The notes under the pieces were generated by a model that saw only the letters and a list, made by a program, of their open reading frames with translations, had not been told where the DNA came from and ran no database searches. The position numbers and the translations under genes are program-made. Positions 55,339-64,000 of a stretch of DNA of 64,000 nucleotides are shown here, in pieces. Each line of letters starts with the position of its first letter. Within the stretch, counting starts at the first letter, position 1. The DNA comes from Fragilaria crotonensis (lineage: Eukaryota > Bacillariophyta > Fragilariophyceae > Fragilariales > Fragilariaceae): NCBI GenBank assembly GCA_022925895.1, contig JAKSYS010000065.1, positions 83,188 through 147,187 of the forward strand, read 5' to 3'.

Positions 55339-57984
55339 TTAAAATTCGGCATTTCCAGCCCAGCGTGGGAACGGAATCACGTCTCGAATGTTCTGCAATC
55401 CAGTTATGAATAGGATCAATCGCTCAAAACCAAGACCGAATCCAGCATGAGGGACAGTACCGTATTTGCGAAGATCCAAATACCACCACACCATTTTAGG
55501 ATCAATGCCAGATTCAATACAACGCTGCACCAAGACATCCTTTCGATGTTCGCGTTGGGATCCTCCGATAATCTCACCAATCTTTGGGACCAAAACGTCG
55601 GCAGCTGCAACAGTCTTTCCATCGTCGTTGAGCTTCATGTAAAAGGCCTTGATTTCCTTTGGATAATCCGTCAAAACAACAGGCATCTTGTAGACAGTCT
55701 CGGCCAGATAACGCTCCATTTCAGAGGGCAGATCCATGCCCCACTCCACCTTTTCTTCAAACGTGACGCCATCTGCCACAGCTTGTTTCAACAACTCAAT
55801 GGCATCGGTGTACGTCAAACGCTATAATACAAGGGGCATGACAAAGTTAGATCCAAGAGCACAGTCAGAGACGACCCGAGCCTTTAAAAAAGGAAGCAGC
55901 AGAGTTCCGATCGGATAATGAGTCCGTTCCAATTCTCTCAACACGAAATTTTCAGAGAGATTCCCATTGATGGTATCATCGTCATTACTGCCCACGAAAA
56001 GATGATCATCCTTGATCGACCTCATTACTTCAATCAACAAAACAACAACTCACCTTGAAAGGGTTGTCCAAAACGTTGCGCAAGCGATCACGAAGACCCA
56101 CTTCACCGTGGGGGTTGTTCTCAAAGAACTCCAAATCTTCTGCGCAACTCTCGAGAGCGTATTTCACACAGTACTTCAAGTAGTCTTCGGCAAGGTTGAT
56201 GTCATCCGACAAGTCCGCAAAGCAGATTTCAGGTTCAATCATCCAGAATTCGGACAAGTGACGGCCAGTATGGGAATTCTCCGCGCGAAAGGTAGGGCCG
56301 AACGTGTACACGTCCGAGAGTGCGCAGGCATGAGTCTCAACGTTGAGTTGACCAGACACAGTCAAGTTCCCACGACGACCGAAAAAGTCTTTGCTGTAAT
56401 CCACGGCACCAGGGACCTTGATGTCTTCGGGTTTGTTGGGGTCCTTGTTCTTCTCAGCCTTCTCGGCGGCCTTGGCCAATCGCTTTAGCTCACTCTTTGA
56501 AATCTTCTTCTCCGGATCTTCAGGCTGTTTGTTAAGGGTCGAAGCAAGCGACGAGTACCAATTAGAAGCATGATATGTTATTCAAGGCAGCTGACCACAT
56601 ACACATAAAAAGACTTACCGGTGGCGGCTCGTGAACAGGCAATGCCACACCAGGATGGTTGTGGTCGACTCCCAACAAGGTCGTCACAGCAAATTGTTCG
56701 CCAGCACCTTCACAATCCGCACAAGTGATGATGGGCGTATGAATGTACAAAAATCCGTGATTGTGAAAAAAGTTGTGCGTCGCATAGGCCATGGCATGTC
56801 GGATGCGCATGGCGGCGGCGTGCAATCGAGCACGAGGTCGGAGATGTGCCACCTCGCGCATGTACTCCAAGGTGTGTGCCTTTTTGGAGAGAGGGTAGAG
56901 CATCCCGCCCACTTCGGTTCCCTCGGGGTTGGCACCGTAGACGGCGCCCAACAATTTTCCAGTCGTGACTTGCAATTCGACCGCTTGCCCTGCGCCCTGG
57001 CTGGGAATGAGGACTCCGATGAATTGAAACGAGGACCCGGTGCCACCGGAATTCTTGCATTCGTCGAAACCAGCGGTTTCGGCAACGTTCAAGACACACT
57101 GCAGGGACGTTCCGCAGGATCCGTCATTAAGTTCAACAAACAATAGTTCTCCCTTGTTGGCATTGCGAACAGTGCGGGTCCAACCAGCAACAGTCACTTG
57201 TTGACCCAAGTAGTTCTGACCGGAATTAGCAACCAGTTCCTTGATGCGAATGCGCTGTCTACGGTACAAATTGTTGACTACCGGAGGAGCTGGGCCGTTG
57301 AAAAGGACCCCTGGGCCAGCAGATGGAGACGCCGCGATAGTTTCCGACGAGGTGTGCACCTGAAGGGCCTTGGTCCAAAACGGTTGGTGGGTCACGGTAT
57401 CGTAGAATCGTGCCAAATTGGTGCCTTCCTCCGCCTTCCAAAGTCCTTGTGTGACGGCTACAGATAGTGCCACAGTCAGCGCAATATCAGCGATCGTTAC
57501 GGCATGGCCAATCAGGTATGTGTTGTAAGTCAAGTGGGATTCCAAGGCCGCGGACTCGAATGCCGCTCCCATCTCAAGGGGTAGGTCGACAGAGGCCCAA
57601 ATGTAGGACAGCCACGCTTCTACATTGGCCTTATCGATATCGGTATCACCGCCTAGTTTGGTAGCTGGAGCGGCGGCGGCAAGAGTTCGCATCATCAGGT
57701 GACTCGTTCCGGCGACGTGTGTGTCGCTATTGATTGACAGAGCCAATGACTTGGCCAAGGGAGTTGTACGCTCAGCGACTTCTTCCGGGCTACCTACTTG
57801 GGCTTTTTCGAGCGACACCGAGGCAGCAACAGCGGTAGCAATGACCTAGAAGATCAATGAAGCAAGGTGGCGTGAGAGAAAGTTATGCAGATCCATCTGA
57901 CAAGTAACAACTAGCTCAACCACTCACCTTGAGAGCCCTCGAGCTTTTCAGCTCATCGGCGGTCCCAGTAAGTGTAAAGGTCAT
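55339..57984 (-). CDS. Asparagine--tRNA ligase (class II aminoacyl-tRNA synthetase)
   Basis: Charges tRNA-Asn with asparagine. Four exons with phase-0 GT-AG introns: exon 1 57984-57928, exon 2 57845-56619, exon 3 56524-56054, exon 4 55821-55339; 745 residues, fully open. Residues about 1-160 resemble a GST-C-like N-terminal extension used in synthetase complexes. The OB-fold anticodon domain ([29 protein letters not shown]) follows. Class II motif 1 is near [11 protein letters not shown]; motif 2 [21 protein letters not shown] at about 56300-56230; motif 3 [15 protein letters not shown] ending RDVIPFPRW at about 55430-55360. No plastid or mitochondrial presequence is seen, so it is probably cytosolic. 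Confidence 0.95.
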
Positions 57985-58590
57985 CTCGTTTCTTGTGAAA
58001 TCAGTTACAGGCACTACTATCAGGATTGCGTCCGAGACGGCAAAGGTGTGTAAAAAATGCAACGACTGGGTTTGGACGACCTGATCCAGCTATAGAGATT
58101 GGTGATGACTTGCGGAAAGACCGCGCGCCGACGAAATGTGCGTGGTTTTATGCGCAAACCCGAATACGCAAAATAGATCGATGAGGACCGCACATGGCAC
58201 ATGGCTTGCCTTTATCCTGGACAAAAAATTCCGGGTCTCTCAGAGTCTCCGAATGCAAGCGCGACAAATCTGACAAAAGGATTCCTTTGAAATCCCCCTT
58301 GCGTTCTACTCGGAGTACTCAGAAGTACTGTATTGAGTACTGAGTACTAGTACTGTATGTTCAAATCGAGTGCTCTGGGCTCTGGGACAGTTCTCAAGAA
58401 CTCGACGATTGCGAATTGCGATTTGCGAATTGCGAAATATCACGAGGCACCGTATAGAGCAATAATCTGGTCAAACCTACATGGCGGTTTGGACGCCGCT
58501 CGTGTTGGTGTCACTTGTCGGTCTCTCTACATTGCCCAAAGGAATTCATTGCACTAGAAGCTGCTGCAGCTGGGTTGAAGTGGACCGAAG
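57985..58590. other. Divergent promoter region
   Basis: Between the asparaginyl-tRNA synthetase and the next gene. GTAC block at 58305-58355 (CTACTCGGAGTACTCAG, GAGTACTGAGTACTAGTACTG) and a TTGCGAATTGCGATTTGCG repeat near 58405-58440. No gene seen. Confidence 0.5.
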
Positions 58591-60237
58591 ATGACGGCAA
58601 CAACCGTGAATTCTGCGAGGGTGCACATGCTACTACTGCTTGCCATTGCAGTGCTGCTGGTTCCCGCCGTACAAGCATGGTCGACGGTTACTCATCGCTA
58701 TTATCCACACCAAAAATATGATCTTGCATCTCTCAACATGGTATCAACGCGCAAAACCCAACGATTCTGGAACCGCGCCACCAAAACCTTGATACGCGAC
58801 CCGGTACCATCCCAACCTCGTCCTACAGTTACCTACGACCCGACATTGGGTACCATCACGAGCTCAGCATCGGATTCGGGGGCCAAACAACCCTGGACAT
58901 CATTCAAGGCAGGTATTTACAAACGTGTCGATGCCGTGGGATCTCTTGTGGCCAAGTTGAGGCCCGGTGCTCGAGCCGTGACGCCACCACGAGACGGGTA
59001 CCACGAATTGGTCGAGCAACGCATCTTTCAAGATGCGACTCTGACATCACCAGGAGAACGCCTCATGAAAGAATACAGACAACGCCCTCCTCCATTACAA
59101 GTAGTCCAACCAGAGGATTCGCCCTTTGATTCCTTTAAGGAGTCCATTTATTCCGCTGCCGACATGCTTTTCCGAGACTCAAAACCAAAATTACAACGCC
59201 CTCCAAGTGCAATTCAATCTTTCAAGGCGTCAGTTCAACCGAACATTGCCGCATCGGTTCAAGTCCGCGAAGCCCTCCCACACCTTAATTCCCGAAATCC
59301 TTTCAAACGATGGCGGGCGGAGCGCACGATTCAACAGTGGGAACGTCAGCAACGTCTCCGAGACGAGGCCCTCGAGCGCGAACAACAAATCCAAGCCATC
59401 AAGGAGGCCGTATACGCCGTGGTCGATACAGTCCAAGCGGGAGCAACGTTGGTGGTAGAAACACCTCAAACAGTTGCCAAGGTGGCGACTGCGACGCAAG
59501 AAGCTGCCCTGTCGTTTGTGGAGTGGGCCGCATCTGTCCCTGCGACCATACAGTCGACGGCAGATGCTGTGGTGGCGTTGCCTGGAAAGGTGAATCAAGC
59601 TGTAGTGGAAGTTCAAGAGACGGTGGAAACGACAGTCCAATCGACGCAAAAATTCATTGCCGACGTGGCTGCGATTCCTCAAACGGTAGCTGACACTATT
59701 GAAGGTACGCAGCGCAGTGTTGAAAACACAGTCAAGGCGGTAGATAACGCAGTGACAACTGCCAAGATTTGGACGGGACTCGAAAAACCTCCACCCCCGC
59801 CTCCTAAGGACCCAACGCTTACCGAACTTGCTTGGGATATCGCGGGAGGTGTCACCGTGACCAGCGCGAAAATTGTGTGGTTGTTGGGCAAGAGTGCTGT
59901 TCAGTTGGGTTGGAAAGGTGCCCAAGCTATCGTGGCGGCTTCCGCGAAGGAAACCACCACAAGAACAGTGACATTTACGACAGCCGCAGAGATTCCTCCG
60001 ACTCCTCCCAAGACGCCTCCTCCGCCGCAAGCACTAATCGTGAATGCCAACCTCGATAAGAACGTTTCCGAGCAACTTCAACAAGCCCAACGCACCTTGG
60101 CCAAGGCTTCCTCTGAGCCGAGTAGCAGTGATGAATTAGAAATGGCAGTCCGAAGAGCCAAGGACGCAGCAATAGCAGCAACTCTGGATGCAATTGAAGT
60201 TGAGAAGATGATTACAAAGGGGAACGAGGACCAGTAG
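58591..60237 (+). CDS. Plastid-type or secreted amphipathic-helix protein
   Basis: 548 residues, single exon, intact. The signal peptide MLLLLAIAVLLVPAVQA is preceded by a short Met-Thr-Ala-Thr N-terminus; the next residues WSTVTHRYY place an aromatic residue at +1, which diatoms accept for plastid import (Phe preferred, Trp/Tyr/Leu tolerated). There are four repeats of a FxSFKxxIY/FKASV motif (SFKAGIYKRVDAV, SFKESIYSAADM, SFKASVQPN). A long Ala/Val/Thr/Gln amphipathic helical region (about residues 260-400) recalls apolipoprotein- or LEA-like 11-residue periodicity. It has a Pro-rich linker (PPPPPPKDP) and an Ala-rich C-terminus. Unknown function; possibly coats a membrane or lipid surface. 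Confidence 0.75.
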   Translation: MTATTVNSARVHMLLLLAIAVLLVPAVQAWSTVTHRYYPHQKYDLASLNMVSTRKTQRFWNRATKTLIRDPVPSQPRPTVTYDPTLGTITSSASDSGAKQPWTSFKAGIYKRVDAVGSLVAKLRPGARAVTPPRDGYHELVEQRIFQDATLTSPGERLMKEYRQRPPPLQVVQPEDSPFDSFKESIYSAADMLFRDSKPKLQRPPSAIQSFKASVQPNIAASVQVREALPHLNSRNPFKRWRAERTIQQWERQQRLRDEALEREQQIQAIKEAVYAVVDTVQAGATLVVETPQTVAKVATATQEAALSFVEWAASVPATIQSTADAVVALPGKVNQAVVEVQETVETTVQSTQKFIADVAAIPQTVADTIEGTQRSVENTVKAVDNAVTTAKIWTGLEKPPPPPPKDPTLTELAWDIAGGVTVTSAKIVWLLGKSAVQLGWKGAQAIVAASAKETTTRTVTFTTAAEIPPTPPKTPPPPQALIVNANLDKNVSEQLQQAQRTLAKASSEPSSSDELEMAVRRAKDAAIAATLDAIEVEKMITKGNEDQ

Positions 60238-60509
60238 TAAGGGTTTGTATCGAATACAATTGAGATCAAAAATCTTGATACCTAATTCTATAGTGTATAT
60301 CACATACATGCCTTATATGTTGAGACGACGTGAGGTAACTAGATATCAACAAGGAAGAGCATTCACAACTGTATCTGCTTCATCGCTTGCCCTGAAGTGA
60401 TCGTGTTCCGCGGGCCACAACATTACTGTTTCTCTGACCATACCTCAGCGCGAGTGAAGTAAGATAGGAAAGGCCCGTAACTGCCAGCATTACCGATTGA
60501 CCCAATTGT

Positions 60510-60803
60510 TCGCCGCTAAGGTTCGACGTTGAACTTTTCAAATCTAAGGCCATGGGACGCCAAAAACAGTGAAGGCAAGAAAGTGAGCAATTACACAGTG
60601 GTCTTATCGACGTGCAATAGGTATTGAACAAAAAGAATAACCTTACACTTGTAGTGGATCCAAGCTTCCATCCGATTCGGTCTCCACGACGACTTGAGTT
60701 CCGACACTTGGCTAGCGCTATGAGTTTCGGATGATGAGTAGCACTTTCTTGTGGTAGCGTTGGACAACATTACGAGCGGTCTTGACGAACGAGATGCTAT
60801 CAT
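60510..60803 (-). CDS. Possible small spliced mitochondrial protein
   Basis: ATG 60803 begins MIASRSSRPLVMLSNATTRKCYSSS, an Arg/Ser-rich, acid-free mitochondrial-type presequence, followed by MEAWIHYK. A donor at AA|GTGTAAG (near 60645) and acceptor CCTTAG (near 60549) would join it to FEKFNVEP and a stop near 60525, about 60 residues. Alternative splicing or an alternative gene structure covering 60380-60631 (with a hydrophobic SVMLAVTGLSYLTSLAL segment) is also possible. Tentative. Confidence 0.3.
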
Positions 60804-62825
60804 GGTACCGTGAACACAAATTAAAGGCAAATGGTTGTCATCAATTTGCTTGTCGTCAAGAATTTCCAAAATGTGAGCAGCTGATAATGTCGACGTCAGC
60901 AGTTTTGCGAAAACTGAGTTGTGAGTCGAAGGGATCGAGTGGATTTAACAGTCATCTCGTCATTCTCGTCTCCCTCCTCTGTGCGCCTACTTCTAAAGTA
61001 CTCGGGGTATGACAGTATGAGACCTGTTAACCGTCCATCAAGAATCGTAAATACCAGTATGGACCTACTCGTGGGCTCTGATATCCCTGCAATCATTTTG
61101 TTCAAGACAATAAAAAGTTCAAAAGTTGCAGAAACAATTGTCATCTTTATTCTAAGCGTGCTGCTCAAGCCGTTGCAATGGTGGCTACTCGACGCACAGA
61201 ATGGCACTGCTCTCAAACACGAATGGAGAGCAGTCCAGCACACAAATGAGCACCAGCACTGCACTGCTACCATTGCAAGCCAGCACCAAAGAAGCAAAAC
61301 AATAAATTTGAACTTATAATATGCTTAACAATGTTCCAGTACTTTAAGACATTTTCAGGGGAAACAAGGAACTCAGCCACCATGGTATCTCACTGTTTAC
61401 TCAAAATGAGAGGTGTCTTTAGGTTCCGTAATAAATACATAGACTGGCTTACCAAGGTTGTGTATTCTTTACATACTAGCTAGTATAATGGATGCAAGAA
61501 GGATTCAATTAATACTAGCTAGTTTTGAATGTTCATTGCTCACAAAGAATTGCATTAGTAGTAGGGAGGAGTAGCAGTTGTAGTCCACTACGCTGGAAGC
61601 TAGAACTTGAAATCACTCTATCACCAATAAGGCCACTACAGCAATTCTACTCTTTTGGTGCATTGCTTTCCTCTCTACACCTGCAGGTTTTCCTTCTAGT
61701 AGTCGCTAGTACATTGTGGTAGCACCACCAGCCAGCTAGCTACTACTATGCACTCCTGAGACATCAGAGTTGGGCATCAAATGTTTCCCTTTGAGACCTT
61801 GGCTTTAAGATTATCCTTCTAATTTTCAAGAATCTCAAAGGCATATGCGTTGCTGTCTTGGAATTATGCAGATCACCTTCAAGAAGGTGGGGGAGAATCT
61901 CACTAAGGAACCAAGGGTGCCACCTGCAGCATCTCTGTATCATCTTAACAAGCAGAAATTATTGATGCAGCCAACAGCATTGACACAATGATAGACCTTA
62001 AGAATACCATGATGATCTGGACAACCAGTTTTATTCCAAAATCATTGTTCAGATGATCACAGAATGATGATACTCCTAGCACCAGCCAGCGCAATAGTAG
62101 TACTAGCTACTCCGAGTACATCTGACACAATCGTCCTGTCATCATCACATCAGCACCCTCACTACTTGTATGACTTCTGATTGCTGCATTTGCTTCATAG
62201 AAGGGGGTTTACCTAAGGAAAGCGCTGCTGTTGGGTTCAGGAGTGGTGGCACTGAAGAGCATGATCTTAATCTTCAGAGAGGCTGGTTATTGGGCATACA
62301 CATGGTTGGCAAATAGTGTTGCCTTTGTTGCTTGTCAACAAATTCATCCGTTTGAGCTGCCTGCTGTGGTGGGAACAGCGCATCCTAATGGCGTCGACAT
62401 CCTCGGGGTCGTTCCGTTATTGTGATTGAAAACAACTTCCAATTTGGATGTTTTCTTGGTACTCTAGCTAGTATTAGTAGTAGCTTGTAGCTTGTAGGTA
62501 GCACGTGGTTTAAGGTACTACCGGTAGTACTACTCCGAGTTCCGACTTCCGAGTATTACCGGTTACCGGTAGTACATGTGAAAGGGATTGTGAAGGTTTT
62601 AGCTTTAACGTTCGCTTACTCGTAGGTAACCGCCTTCAACAGCATCCAGAAAAAGAACACTGCCGCTTCAAATTCCGATAACGGAAACGCGCAAGAATAC
62701 GGACAAATTTGGGTGCTGTGGCGAGTAAGTGTGATGGCAATCAAAAGAACAACAGGGGCCTGGTGAAACGATGTGCATTACACTTGCGAGCACAACGCCT
62801 TCTAACAAGGCTGCATCAATCAGAC
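60804..62825. other. 2 kb gene-poor region with CTAGCTAG and GTAC repeats
   Basis: No supported gene. Repeated TACTAGCTAGTA-like elements near 61478-61495, 61510-61520, 61733-61745 and 62460-62475. A dense GTAC/ACCGGT palindrome block lies at 62515-62578 (GGTACTACCGGTAGTACTAC, TTACCGGTTACCGGTAGTAC). The middle (61800-62430) has the same TG/CA-rich, stop-rich character as the region around the transposase relic at 38.4-39.2 kb and may be another decayed element. Confidence 0.5.
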
Positions 62826-63677
62826 ATGCGCTCCTTCCTTAGCTTCGCAATCGTCGTTCCAGTCGCTTCCACCGGCGTTCTGCTTTCTCTACTATCTCAA
62901 GTGTCTGCGATGATCACGACGCAGACAAAGATCAGAAAGGGTCTCATTCAAGCGACAGATGCCCAAACGCCTACTCTCTTGACCATCCAATTGGACGTTG
63001 GAGTTAGCAAGGAATCTCACATGCATATTCGAGGATTACTTCTGGAACTCTCTTCCCCACTCGCCGACTACTGTCACCCCAATATGCCTGGAGCCAACGG
63101 ACCTCACCCACAACTCTCAAGCGGTGTCCGAACACTGGAGGTCATCCAGCCGGGATCCTTTATTACCATGTCAGGCCAGCAACAAGTGCAGACACTTAAC
63201 GGTTGTTGGGAGATGGTCTGGAGAGAAAATGCCTTTGCAGGATCTCTAATCTGTGGCTTCGACCTCCCTCAAGATTACTTACGCAATGACGCATCCCTCC
63301 CCAAGGGACAGCTGTACATGAGTTTCCCCATCTGGACCCGCCTTGGGCTCAAAGAGGCCCAAGCCTCCAAGGAAGTCACTTTGCGTCTTGCCAGTAAACT
63401 TAGGGAGCAGCAAGAGTTTGAGCTACAAAAGATGCAAGCGACGCCGAACCCAATCATGAAGGCTTTGCACTACCGTAACGCCGCTGCTGCCAGCATTAAA
63501 CGCTTCGATATGCAAGATCTCAAACGCATTGAAATCGTTCCTAGCAACGAAGAAGTTATTCAACTGCAAGATGATTTACTGCTTACCACGAAGGGACTGG
63601 TGTTTTCGAAGGAAGGGTCCTTTCTTCAAGGCCAGCACCTACTCTTGGGGACTGCATTTGCAAGCGGCGTGGTATAA
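62826..63677 (+). CDS. Secreted protein of unknown function
   Basis: 283 residues, single exon, intact. Start chosen at ATG 62826 because it begins a signal peptide (MRSFLSFAIVVPVASTGVLLSLLSQVSA); the frame is open further upstream. The mature part has beta-rich segments (LLTIQLDVGV, IRGLLLELSS) and conserved-looking Cys and Trp (GCWEMVWREN, LICGFDLP). LPKGQLYMSFPIW follows, then a helical Lys/Glu/Gln region. The C-terminus is hydrophobic (GQHLLLGTAFASGVV). No family recognised; I know of no bacterial or animal counterpart. Confidence 0.6.
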   Translation: MRSFLSFAIVVPVASTGVLLSLLSQVSAMITTQTKIRKGLIQATDAQTPTLLTIQLDVGVSKESHMHIRGLLLELSSPLADYCHPNMPGANGPHPQLSSGVRTLEVIQPGSFITMSGQQQVQTLNGCWEMVWRENAFAGSLICGFDLPQDYLRNDASLPKGQLYMSFPIWTRLGLKEAQASKEVTLRLASKLREQQEFELQKMQATPNPIMKALHYRNAAAASIKRFDMQDLKRIEIVPSNEEVIQLQDDLLLTTKGLVFSKEGSFLQGQHLLLGTAFASGVV

Positions 63678-64000
63678 GATTTTGGCTTAGGCCGACCGAA
63701 GCCAGAGATCGAGAAGCTTCATTTTTTCTGATAGGTGCTTCTGCTTTGACTGCCAACATCATCACAAACCTATCTTCCAGCATTCCTATCTGAGTCCTCA
63801 GTGAAGACCTTGGGATCCTGCAGTCTAGGCAAAACCAACGAATGCTGTGGTAGTAGCCTTTTCACATGCCACATTTTTGCAAAGCATGTCATAGTTATCG
63901 ATCATTCATTCAACATTAGATGAAGGTATTGTAATCCCGGGCGAAGCGTTCTTTGTTATTGACTCCTCAAACTAGGTCCCCTGAATGCTTGCCACATTTT
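63678..64000. other. 3' flank, nothing recognised
   Basis: Downstream of the secreted protein gene to the window end; no gene or repeat seen. Confidence 0.4.

Noticed and set aside
59230-60030. 266-codon open frame antisense to the plastid-type protein gene.
   Set aside because: Arg/Cys/His-rich translation typical of antisense to Ala/Val/Thr/Gln-rich coding; the sense gene is intact with a signal peptide.

Overview
The window is nuclear DNA of a diatom, or a close stramenopile relative. The evidence is short GT-AG introns (61 to 232 bp), a precursor with a diatom-type plastid targeting junction (Ala-Phe at the signal-peptide cleavage site, 28.4-29.0 kb), diatom-style Copia and LINE elements, and several secreted or plastid-like proteins with no general homologue I recognise. 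I would guess a pennate diatom but cannot name a species.

Layout. Positions 1-17.4 kb are a nest of transposable elements. A 6.5 kb Ty1/Copia retrotransposon (172-6699, plus strand) with identical 218 bp LTRs sits inside ORF2 of a large LINE (minus strand, about 15.4 kb to beyond position 1). That LINE in turn appears to cut into the transposase of a DDE-type DNA transposon (15.4-17.4 kb, plus strand). After about 1.5 kb without genes come a CTD-type phosphatase gene (19.0-20.35 kb), a small acidic single-pass membrane protein, and a complete PIF/Harbinger transposon (21348-25617) with 21 bp terminal inverted repeats, a TGA target duplication, a transposase and a convergent cysteine-rich accessory gene.

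From 26 kb onward the window is mostly host genes: two coiled-coil proteins flanking a plastid-type membrane protein, an MFSD5-like (molybdate transporter 2 family) carrier, IMP dehydrogenase, an Arg/Ser/His-rich protein, a probable mitochondrial ribosomal protein, a chromatin-like adaptor, an Asp/Ser-rich protein, an orphan AAA+ ATPase, a long repeat-bearing acidic protein, FIG4 phosphoinositide phosphatase, a thioredoxin-like secreted protein, cytosolic-type asparaginyl-tRNA synthetase and two secreted or plastid-type proteins of unknown role. A decayed Harbinger transposase of another lineage lies at 38.4-38.7 kb. Intergenic DNA is rich in GTAC-centred palindromes.

One property affects everything else. 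Many genes, including conserved ones such as IMP dehydrogenase and FIG4, carry single-base frameshifts. Nearly every one I could resolve is explained by loss of one base from a short homopolymer. This looks like systematic indel error in the assembly rather than mass pseudogenisation, so broken frames in host genes and in transposons should not be read as death of the gene. Asparaginyl-tRNA synthetase and a few others are fully open.
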